Shown in pieces: positions 40,616 to 47,139 of a stretch of DNA of 47,139 nucleotides. The position numbers and the translations under genes were made by a program. Numbering within the stretch: position 1 is the stretch's first letter; every line of letters begins with the position of its first letter. Under the pieces are notes generated by a model, which was given only the letters and a program-made list of their open reading frames with translations, searched no databases and was not told the DNA's origin. Location: NCBI GenBank assembly GCA_017439985.1, contig JAFSIC010000022.1:1-47139 (forward strand), written 5' to 3'. The DNA comes from Oscillospiraceae bacterium. Lineage in GTDB: Bacteria > Bacillota > Clostridia > Oscillospirales > Ruminococcaceae.

Positions 40616-41899
40616 ATGAGTAAGAAGATGTTGTGTGTGTTGTTGGCAATGCTGATGATGAGTGCTTGTAAAAACAATGATGGTATTAAATCATCGTGGG
40701 TTCAGCATGTCGAGATGAAGACATGTAAACAGCTGTTAGAACAAGAATCTTGGAATGATGCTGTGACTTATGAGTTGCCGTATGTAGAGACAGCGGAACA
40801 TTTTTTCGGATTGGATAATATTTCCTCAGTAAAGGTTATTCTTTTTGAAGATAATAACTGGAACGGAGAGCAGAATGAACGCTATTCAGTTCGAGAGTAT
40901 GAAGGATCCAGACTGGTTTGTGAAATGGATATCCACCGTCATAATACTACTCACAATCAAACGAACGGAGCAATGAAATCTTTATCAAAATCTGTGATGG
41001 AAGCAGAAAATACATATGTGTATGCTGGTCATAGCTCTGTACAGGAAGAAGTAATCTCCTCTGAGTTGGGTTTTGATGTGGGTAAGAAATGGGATGTCGA
41101 ATACAGTGTGGAAGTTGATACACCCGCAAATGGCAGTAGCGAAGAGAGAGTATATCGAATTTATCGGGAATATCATTATGATGCGTATAAAGATACTTTG
41201 TTTGGAAAACAAAAGTGGATAGCTGGAGGTCTAGCCTTTGAGTGTGTGGGATGTTTTGTTGTAATTCAAAACAGAGGGGAAGATTGTAAAAGCGAAGAAA
41301 CTACAAATAGTAATTGGCCGTATCCGCCTGTAGATATGAGCAAGCCGCTTATTGATGATCTGGAAGTGATCAAATATCTGGATTACTTCATTGGCCCGGC
41401 TCAGCACGTTGTTTTTCTGGAAATGGACGGTGAACAAATCAGTGACAAATCTATAGCGGTGTACAGCTTTCTGGAAGCGTGGATGGCGGACCCGACAAGC
41501 GACCATTCCGACGGTTTCCCAAAAGAAAAGCTGGACGAGCTGAGTATGAAATATTTCGGAGAGGTACCGAAAACCTATGAAAGCTCTATGCTGACAGTGA
41601 ACCCACAGACAGGCAACGTACAATCAACCGGTTGGGGTGGAGGAGCGTACTATCATGTACTGAAAGATAGGGAAGAACTTGGTGATGGTAAGATTCGTTT
41701 CGTATTTGATTTGATAGAACCGTATTCGGCATCCTACGACCTGCCAATTACTTATGAGGAATTTAAGCATGCTGTTTATAGCGGTCAGTTGGACTGTGTA
41801 TGGCCTGCTTCCACACAAAAGGAATACATCCTGTCAGAACACACAGACGAGAACGGAGAATTTTATGTACAATACCATTCTGTTTCTGTGGTAGAATAG
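40616..41899 (+). CDS. Predicted lipoprotein of unknown function, 427 aa
   Basis: The N-terminal MSKKMLCVLLAMLMMSAC is a lipoprotein signal with lipobox MSAC (Cys18). I recognise no catalytic domain in the mature part. AGGAGG (40602-40607) is 8 nt before ATG 40616, and a TGCTATAAT extended -10 lies at about 40577-40585. The first half uses AT-rich codons (TTA, ATA, CAT) unlike neighbours, and the second half is closer to them, which may mean recent acquisition. It precedes the nitroreductase gene by 19 nt and may share its transcript. Confidence 0.85.
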   Translation: MSKKMLCVLLAMLMMSACKNNDGIKSSWVQHVEMKTCKQLLEQESWNDAVTYELPYVETAEHFFGLDNISSVKVILFEDNNWNGEQNERYSVREYEGSRLVCEMDIHRHNTTHNQTNGAMKSLSKSVMEAENTYVYAGHSSVQEEVISSELGFDVGKKWDVEYSVEVDTPANGSSEERVYRIYREYHYDAYKDTLFGKQKWIAGGLAFECVGCFVVIQNRGEDCKSEETTNSNWPYPPVDMSKPLIDDLEVIKYLDYFIGPAQHVVFLEMDGEQISDKSIAVYSFLEAWMADPTSDHSDGFPKEKLDELSMKYFGEVPKTYESSMLTVNPQTGNVQSTGWGGGAYYHVLKDREELGDGKIRFVFDLIEPYSASYDLPITYEEFKHAVYSGQLDCVWPASTQKEYILSEHTDENGEFYVQYHSVSVVE

Positions 41900-41918
41900 G
41901 AGCAAGGGGGAATTGACT

Positions 41919-42719
41919 ATGAACGAAACTTTGAAAACCATCAACGGCCGTGTATCTCTGCGTGGTTACGATAAACGTGATATTTCCAAGGAGGATCTGG
42001 ATGCCATTCTGGAGGCTGCAATGCGTGCGCCGACCGCAGGCAATCAGATGCTCTATTCCATCATCGTCATCAAGGACGAGGCAACCAAAAAAATCCTGAG
42101 CAAAACCTGCGATAATCAGGCATTCATTGCAACGGCTCCGGTTCTGTTGCTCTTCCTTGCCGACCATCAGCGCTGGTTCGACTATTACGAACAGAATGGT
42201 GTCGGCGAATACTGCGATGAGCACGGCCTGCTCTTCGAAGCACCTCAGGAATCCGATCTGCTGCTTGCTATTGAAGATACCATGTGTGCTGCGCAGAATG
42301 CCGTGATTGCTGCGGAATCTCTGGGCATTGGTTCCTGCTACATCGGTGACACCGTGGAGCATTATGAGTTCCATAGAGAGCTGTTTGATCTGCCGGATTG
42401 GGCTTTCCCAATCGCTATGCTGACCTTGGGCTACTATCGTCCGGAACAGCCAAAGGTAATCAAAGAGCGCTTCGACCGCGAGTACATCATTTTTGATGAG
42501 AAATACCGTCATCTGTCCAAAGAGGACTATGATAAGATGTTCGCATCCCGTGCGAAAATCTATAAGGAGGACAATCAGTACGGCGCCAAGAACTTTGCTC
42601 AGATGTTCTATGCTCGTAAAACCGGCGCGGAATTCAGCAAAGAGATGGCGCGCTCCGTGCGTGTTGCCATGAAGAAATGGGACGGCCGTATCCTGAATAA
42701 GAAAAAATTCCATGATTAG
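41919..42719 (+). CDS. Nitroreductase family FMN protein
   Basis: The 266-aa flavoprotein starts with the FMN-binding pattern SLRGYDKRDIS and RAPTAGNQMLYS, and has LGIGSCYIGDTVEHY and LTLGYYRPEQP later, all typical of the NfsA/FRP-like group that reduces nitro groups and quinones with NAD(P)H. The C-terminal about 60 residues are basic and uncommon for the short forms. AAGGGGGAA is about 9 nt before ATG. It overlaps the next acetyltransferase by 8 nt. Confidence 0.9.
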   Translation: MNETLKTINGRVSLRGYDKRDISKEDLDAILEAAMRAPTAGNQMLYSIIVIKDEATKKILSKTCDNQAFIATAPVLLLFLADHQRWFDYYEQNGVGEYCDEHGLLFEAPQESDLLLAIEDTMCAAQNAVIAAESLGIGSCYIGDTVEHYEFHRELFDLPDWAFPIAMLTLGYYRPEQPKVIKERFDREYIIFDEKYRHLSKEDYDKMFASRAKIYKEDNQYGAKNFAQMFYARKTGAEFSKEMARSVRVAMKKWDGRILNKKKFHD

Positions 42720-43092
42720 TATCAAAGCGTACGACGAAACCAGAGATTTTGAACACATCATTCGTTCCTGCGAAGAGGAAGGCTGGATCAAATTTTACAC
42801 GACGAAAAAGGAAGAATTTCGTCGTGCACTGAGCACATCAGAGAGCTATGTGGCCTATGATGGGGAGCAGTATTGCGGCTTCACTCGCTGCATCACCGAC
42901 GGGCATTTCACGATTTTCTGCTGCGAGATTATCGTGGACAGAGAGTTCCGCCGCAGAGGTGTGGGCAGACTGCTGCTGAAAACGGTGAATGATAAGTATC
43001 CGACCTGTGCCATGGACGTTATCAGCGACAACGATGACTTCTACAAAGCAAATGGATTCAAAGTGCTGGCAAATGGCATGAGGAAGGTGTAA
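42712..43092 (+). CDS. GNAT family N-acetyltransferase, 126 aa
   Basis: Motif A is EIIVDREFRRRGVGRLLLK (acetyl-CoA loop RRRGVG) and the C-terminal DDFYKANGFKVL is motif B. It starts inside the nitroreductase gene (ATGATTAG overlap) with no clear ribosome binding site, so translation is probably coupled. The next acetyltransferase starts 3 nt after its stop. The substrate is unknown. Confidence 0.85.
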   Translation: MISIKAYDETRDFEHIIRSCEEEGWIKFYTTKKEEFRRALSTSESYVAYDGEQYCGFTRCITDGHFTIFCCEIIVDREFRRRGVGRLLLKTVNDKYPTCAMDVISDNDDFYKANGFKVLANGMRKV

Positions 43093-43095
43093 AAT

Positions 43096-43611
43096 ATGCT
43101 GAAATTAGTAGAACCATCTCAGAGATATCTATCTTCTTATAGGGAAGCGTATGAAGAGTGTCTTCGAAATAATATTGATTCATATTATTTTGCGGATTCA
43201 AGTTCAAACGATATTTTTGAAAAGTTCGATAATTATAAGTATGAGAGAAATCTCAAGCCAGGCAGAGTAGGTGCAACTTATTTCTGGCTGGTGGACGATG
43301 AGAGAGATTACTTTATCGGTGAAATTTCCATTCGACATGAACTAACAGAATCCCTTTTATGTTATGGGGGACATGTTGGTTATGGTATTCGTTATTCTGA
43401 GTGGAATAAGGGATATGGTACGCTGATGTTAAAACTGGCTTTGGAAAAGGCGAAAGAAATGGGTTTATCAAAAGTTCTTATTACCTGCGACGATGATAAC
43501 CTGGCGTCAGCGAAGGTTATGGAGAATAACGGTGCAGTCCTTCAAGATAAAATAGAAAATATTATTGATGAACGGAACGTAACTACAAGAAGATACTGGA
43601 TTGTATTATAA
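43096..43611 (+). CDS. GNAT acetyltransferase, RimJ/RimL-like, 171 aa
   Basis: The protein has YSEWNKGYGTLMLKLALEKA (motif A, KGYG loop) and KVLITCDDDNLASAKVMENNG (motif B with the catalytic-side Asn). The end NVTTRRYWIVL is typical of this branch. GAGGAAGG lies upstream. The codon use is markedly AT-rich (TTA, ATA, TCA, AAT), unlike the flanking genes, a sign of horizontal acquisition. Confidence 0.87.
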   Translation: MLKLVEPSQRYLSSYREAYEECLRNNIDSYYFADSSSNDIFEKFDNYKYERNLKPGRVGATYFWLVDDERDYFIGEISIRHELTESLLCYGGHVGYGIRYSEWNKGYGTLMLKLALEKAKEMGLSKVLITCDDDNLASAKVMENNGAVLQDKIENIIDERNVTTRRYWIVL

Positions 43612-43612
43612 G

Positions 43613-43641
43613 AAAAGCCCTCCATTTGGAGGGCTTTTTTA
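43613..43641. terminator. Bidirectional terminator between convergent genes
   Basis: Perfect stem aaaagccctcc/ggagggctttt with attt loop, separating the GNAT gene (+) from recG (-). Confidence 0.93.
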
Positions 43642-43647
43642 TGTTAT

Positions 43648-45678
43648 TTAATTCGGTCGGTCTCCCACGCTTCTCAGCATGGTTCTGACCGCGTTTTGCA
43701 GCAGACGGTGTTCTTCTTCATCCATCTCCACAGAATGGGAAAGAACAGCCTGTGCGGCTTCCTGAGCCTGCATCAGCAGCTGCATATCGCTGCCCAAATC
43801 AGCAATTTTCAGCTGAGGAAGGCCGTGCTGACGCATACCAAGGAAGTCACCGGGACCACGGGCTTTCAGATCGTATTCGGCGATTTCAAAGCCGTTATTG
43901 GTCTTATGCATCATATTGAGTCGCTCGCGGGTTTCATCCTGTCGATTATCAGAAACAAGGATGCAGGTGGATTTCTCCTTGCCGCGTCCCACGCGTCCGC
44001 GTAGCTGATGGAGCTGACTGAGACCGAAGTGTTCTGCGTTCTCGATGAGCATGATGACAGCATTGGGCACATCCACACCGACTTCGATGACAGTTGTTGA
44101 TACCAGCACCTGAATCTCGCCATTTTTGAACTGCTCCATGACCTTGTCTTTATCCTTTGGTTTCATTTTGCCGTGGAGCAGACCGACTTTGTAGTCGGCA
44201 AAGGCCTCGGCAGCCAAATCAGCGGCATGGTCACTGGCGTTAATGAGCCCCATATCCACTTCACCGGTCTCCACCAGCGGGCAGACGATATAAGCTTGCA
44301 GACCACGGTCGAGGTGCTGACGGATGAAGTTATAAGCGTTATCCCTCTTTTTGGACGTGATAACAAAGGTATCGATAGGCTGACGACCCGGCGGCAGTTC
44401 ATCCAGAACAGAAACATCAAGATCACCGTAGACCATGAGGGCCAAAGTTCGTGGAATCGGCGTTGCCGACATGACGAGTGTGTGGGGGTTCTGCGATTTG
44501 CTGCTCAGTTTAGCGCGCTGAGCGACACCAAAGCGATGTTGTTCATCTGTTACGACCAAAGCAAGGTCAGCGAATCGAACATCGTCGGAAATCAGTGCAT
44601 GCGTACCAATGATAACATTGGCTTCTCCGGAAGCAATGCGTTCCTTTGCGGCATTCTTCTCTTTCGCGCTCATGGAGCCGGTCAACAGCTGCAGAGACAG
44701 TCCCAGAGGCTGTAGGAACTTCGATAAACTTTCATAGTGCTGACGAGCGAGAATCTCCGTCGGCGCCATCATAGCCGCCTGGAAGCCGTTCTGGCAGACG
44801 GCATAAATGCCGGCAGCGGCTACCAGTGTTTTACCGGAGCCAACATCACCCTGGATCAGGCGGTTCATTGGGATATCAGCGTTCATGTCGCGGCATAAGT
44901 CCTCGATGGCACGCTTCTGGGCACCGGTCGGAGTAAAAGGCAGGGACTGATACAGAGGTTCTATGTCGATGGTATCACAGCGATAGGAAGTGGAGGCATG
45001 GTGTTTGCTGCGAACCGAAGCCAAAGATAAAGCCAGAGTGAAGAATTCTTCGAAGATCAAGCGGCGTTTGGCGATCTCCAGAGCATTCGAGTCGCAAGGT
45101 ACGTGAACATTGCAGAGTGCATAATGGAGGTGACAGAGGGAATACTTCTGACGAAGGCTCTGCGGAATAGGGTCAGGAAGCTTCTCATCGATCATGGATA
45201 AAGCCTGCTGTACCGAGGAAGAGACCATTTTAGAGCTGAGCCCTGCGGTCAAAGGATAAATCGGAATGACTCGTGTCGGACCGTCAACGGGGAAGATCAT
45301 AGGCGCAGTAAGACCACCGGAGACCATTTTTCCGTAGAATAAGTATTCTTCGCCGACTGTCAGAGCATCAACGGTGAATTTGGCATTGAAGAAGGTGACG
45401 TTCATCGGTCCGCTGTCGTCTGCAATTTTTACTTTGAACACGGATAAACCTTTGCGGATCCGTTGCTCGCGACCTTTCGCAGTGACAACGGCGCGGACAG
45501 CACAGGTCTCACCGACTTTGCAGTCAGAAATCTCCACAGTCTGACTTAAATCCAAATAACCACGGGGAAAATAATACAGAAGCTGACCGATGTTTTCGAT
45601 CCCCAACTTTTTGTACAGTTGGGCGCGTTTTTCGCCAACGCCTTTGAGAAACTGAATGTCCGTGCTGAAGGACAGCAT
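43648..45678 (-). CDS. recG: ATP-dependent DNA helicase RecG
   Basis: RecG remodels stalled replication forks and branched DNA. The 676-aa protein has the N-terminal wedge/OB region (about 50-150), Walker A GDVGSGKT (277-284), the DEQH box (DEQHRFGV), and the C-terminal RGRVGRG motif of superfamily 2 helicases. AAGGAGGTG is 6 nt before ATG. It is monocistronic, ended by the shared terminator. Confidence 0.96.
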   Translation of the reverse strand: MLSFSTDIQFLKGVGEKRAQLYKKLGIENIGQLLYYFPRGYLDLSQTVEISDCKVGETCAVRAVVTAKGREQRIRKGLSVFKVKIADDSGPMNVTFFNAKFTVDALTVGEEYLFYGKMVSGGLTAPMIFPVDGPTRVIPIYPLTAGLSSKMVSSSVQQALSMIDEKLPDPIPQSLRQKYSLCHLHYALCNVHVPCDSNALEIAKRRLIFEEFFTLALSLASVRSKHHASTSYRCDTIDIEPLYQSLPFTPTGAQKRAIEDLCRDMNADIPMNRLIQGDVGSGKTLVAAAGIYAVCQNGFQAAMMAPTEILARQHYESLSKFLQPLGLSLQLLTGSMSAKEKNAAKERIASGEANVIIGTHALISDDVRFADLALVVTDEQHRFGVAQRAKLSSKSQNPHTLVMSATPIPRTLALMVYGDLDVSVLDELPPGRQPIDTFVITSKKRDNAYNFIRQHLDRGLQAYIVCPLVETGEVDMGLINASDHAADLAAEAFADYKVGLLHGKMKPKDKDKVMEQFKNGEIQVLVSTTVIEVGVDVPNAVIMLIENAEHFGLSQLHQLRGRVGRGKEKSTCILVSDNRQDETRERLNMMHKTNNGFEIAEYDLKARGPGDFLGMRQHGLPQLKIADLGSDMQLLMQAQEAAQAVLSHSVEMDEEEHRLLQNAVRTMLRSVGDRPN

Positions 45679-45708
45679 GCTCTCACCTCCTTGAAATCAT
45701 ATGTTTTT

Positions 45709-45737
45709 ATTGTACCTTTTTTCGAAGAAAAAGTCAC
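45709..45737 (-). promoter_or_regulatory. Possible promoter of recG
   Basis: Minus strand: GTGACT (45732-45737), 17-nt spacer, TACAAT (45709-45714). Confidence 0.5.
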
Positions 45738-45770
45738 TCAAAAAAATACGAAAAAAATTTGAAAAAAGTG

Positions 45771-45799
45771 TTGACAGATAGAAAATGTCGTGTTATAAT
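45771..45799 (+). promoter_or_regulatory. Consensus promoter of tRNA-Lys
   Basis: TTGACA (45771-45776) and TATAAT (45794-45799), perfect, 17 nt apart. A small hairpin GTTGTG-aggaa-CACAAC (45807-45823) lies in the leader. Confidence 0.9.
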
Positions 45800-45835
45800 A
45801 ACAAACGTTGTGAGGAACACAACACAAAAACAGAT

Positions 45836-45911
45836 GACTTACTAGCTCAGCTGGCAGAGCACCTGACTTTTAATCAGGGTGTCCGGAGTTCGAATCTCCG
45901 GTAGGTCACCA
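45836..45911 (+). tRNA. tRNA-Lys(TTT), CCA encoded
   Basis: Cloverleaf with acceptor GACTTAC/GTAGGTC (one G-U), D arm TAGCTCAG..GAGC, anticodon loop CTTTTAA (anticodon TTT), T arm TTCGAAT, discriminator A and encoded CCA. Confidence 0.95.
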
Positions 45912-45914
45912 ACG

Positions 45915-45947
45915 AAAATCCCGGATACGTAAGTGTCCGGGATTTTT
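45915..45947 (+). terminator. Intrinsic terminator of tRNA-Lys
   Basis: Stem aaaatcccgga/tccgggatttt with T tail. Confidence 0.9.
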
Positions 45948-45975
45948 ACTTATATCAAGCAAATGAGGTGAAATG

Positions 45976-46710
45976 ATGCAGCCGGTAGTATTTATCACAG
46001 GTGCATCCCGTGGGATCGGTCGTGCGACCGCAAAAAAGTTTGCACAGGAAGGCTGGCAGGTTGCCATCCATTATCATAAAGCAGAGCAGCAGGCAAGAGA
46101 TCTGATGGCAGAGTTACAGGCTCAGGGCTGCAATGCTCATATTTTTCAGGCGGATGTGGCAAATGGAACGCAGATCCGTGAGGCGATCCGACAGGCAGAG
46201 GAGGAATTGGGTCCGATTTCTGCACTGATCAATAATGCTGGCATCGCACAGCAGAAGCTTTTTACCGATGTGAGTGAAGAAGAGTGGGACAAAATGTTTG
46301 ATGTGACGATCAAAAGTTGTTTCCATACCTGTCAGGCAGTTCTGCCGGGAATGATTTGCCGTCAGAGCGGAAGCATCGTCAATCTGTCGTCCATTTGGGG
46401 CATTTCCGGTGCAAGCTGCGAGGTGCATTACTCCGCGGCCAAAGCCGCTGTGATCGGCTTTACCAAGGCGCTGGCACAGGAAGTGGGACCATCTCATATC
46501 CGCGTGAACTGCGTGGCTCCGGGCGTTGTACGCACGGAAATGAACAACAATCTGAGCGAGGATGACCTGCAGGTTCTGCAAGAGGAAACTCCATTGGAGA
46601 TGATCGGCGAGCCGGAAGATATTGCCGAGGCAATTTTCTTCCTCGCAAGCGAACAGTCCCGCTTCACAACGGGGCAGACATTGAGCCCGAATGGTGGCTT
46701 TGTGATTTAG
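45976..46710 (+). CDS. SDR family oxidoreductase, FabG-like
   Basis: This classical short-chain dehydrogenase has the Rossmann cofactor motif TGASRGIGRA (8-17), NNAG (about 86-89), and the catalytic Ser-Tyr-Lys triad in NLSSIWGISGA and HYSAAKAA, followed by NCVAPGVVRTEMN. The 244-aa length is that of FabG (3-oxoacyl-ACP reductase), and the basic residue after TGAS suggests NADP(H), but stand-alone copies outside fab clusters often have other substrates. ATG 45976 is used because GAGGTG is 5 nt upstream; ATG 45973 is too close. No promoter of its own was found, so it may be reached by tRNA-Lys read-through. Confidence 0.88.
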   Translation: MQPVVFITGASRGIGRATAKKFAQEGWQVAIHYHKAEQQARDLMAELQAQGCNAHIFQADVANGTQIREAIRQAEEELGPISALINNAGIAQQKLFTDVSEEEWDKMFDVTIKSCFHTCQAVLPGMICRQSGSIVNLSSIWGISGASCEVHYSAAKAAVIGFTKALAQEVGPSHIRVNCVAPGVVRTEMNNNLSEDDLQVLQEETPLEMIGEPEDIAEAIFFLASEQSRFTTGQTLSPNGGFVI

Positions 46711-46737
46711 CCGAGTAATTACAAATTGATAACACCC

Positions 46738-46764
46738 GACCCGCCGAAAGGCGGGTCTTTTTTT
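46738..46764 (+). terminator. Intrinsic terminator of the SDR gene
   Basis: Stem gacccgcc/ggcgggtc with gaaa loop and seven T residues. Confidence 0.93.
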
Positions 46765-46888
46765 GTTTTGCGGCGGATTCTAGTACGAATCAGAGAAATA
46801 GTGAATATCCAGAAACAGTTAATTTTCCTCCCCAAAAACGTGAATAAAATTATTAAATTTATCTATCAATTTAGGAGGAAAAAAGACT

Positions 46889-47139
46889 ATGAAAAAAGTT
46901 CTTTCCGTACTGCTTGCAGCTGCTATGGTAATGGGCATGTCCGTTTCCGCTTTTGCTGCTGATGAAGATGCAGGTTACAAAGTTTACGGTTCCGGTTCTG
47001 GTACCAACACTGCTAAAGTAGACACCGATATCACTTTCAGCAACTACATCCATGTAGTAGATGAAAACAATAATTATGTGGATACCTTCCATAAAGATGA
47101 TGCTATTGACGGTATTGATGAAGGCGATAAACTGTATAT
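46889..47139 (+). CDS. Secreted protein, partial (right window edge)
   Basis: The reading frame starts with a Sec signal peptide (residues 1-22, MGMSVSAFA then AD), followed by GYKVYGSGSGTNT and an Asp/Asn-rich stretch. TAGGAGG (46872-46878) is 10 nt before ATG. It runs off the window end with no stop, so length and domains are unknown; a surface or cell-wall protein and hence a possible sortase substrate is only a guess. No strong promoter is visible in the 120 nt upstream. Confidence 0.8.
   Translation, partial: MKKVLSVLLAAAMVMGMSVSAFAADEDAGYKVYGSGSGTNTAKVDTDITFSNYIHVVDENNNYVDTFHKDDAIDGIDEGDKLY

Overview
The window looks like a chromosomal segment of a low-to-mid GC, Gram-positive-lineage Firmicute, most likely class Clostridia. 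The signs are strong AGGAGG-type ribosome binding sites before nearly every gene, many close-to-consensus sigma-A promoters, U-tailed hairpin terminators (often shared by convergent genes), a SigH-type sigma factor, a YaaL/BofA pair of the sporulation lineage, a long single-chain PurL, an A-type RNase P RNA, and a yceD-rpmF unit near a DUF512-der-plsY-gpsA run. I cannot name a genus.

Layout. 1-360: tail of an rRNA operon with two tandem 5S rRNAs, tRNA-Asn and a terminator. 389-5270: sigma factor, zinc-ribbon protein, O6-alkylguanine DNA methyltransferase (minus), a long class B sortase, a membrane-protein gene broken by an in-frame amber codon, and a nucleoside phosphorylase. 5277-11335 (minus): a lipoprotein, purL and mtaB. 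11489-15017: an HPr-like protein, D-Ala-D-Ala carboxypeptidase, glucose-6-phosphate isomerase and a small P-loop protein. 15113-20606: the yceD-rpmF unit behind a long leader, then DUF512 radical SAM, der, plsY and gpsA (translation factors, ribosome assembly and phospholipid synthesis). 20669-24976: a divergent type II topoisomerase pair. 24960-30037: acetyltransferases, the manganese exporter mntP with a structured leader, rnpB, yaaL-bofA and secG. 30068-33580: RNase R, tRNA-Leu and purC. 33583-36454: two tandem redoxins (minus) and a TPR protein. 36464-39026: a polar amino acid ABC transporter preceded by tandem ARG-box-like operators. 39061-43641: M20 amidohydrolase, lipoprotein, nitroreductase and two acetyltransferases. 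43648-47139: recG (minus), tRNA-Lys, an SDR reductase and the start of a secreted protein cut by the window end.

Most of this is housekeeping. I see no phage, IS element, CRISPR array or obvious defence system. The most interesting signals are regulatory: a 150-nt leader upstream of yceD-rpmF with mutually exclusive pairings and a possible anti-Shine-Dalgarno segment; a short crossing-pair attenuator-like leader upstream of mntP; a pair of ARG-box palindromes 20 bp apart upstream of the amino acid transporter; and a perfect 14-bp inverted repeat in the purL 5' region. Protein-level oddities are the HPr-like protein lacking the phosphorylatable histidine, the divergent topoisomerase, the sortase with a large extracytoplasmic insert, and the amber-interrupted membrane protein.

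All functional calls come from reading the sequence and recalling family motifs. No database search or folding program was run.
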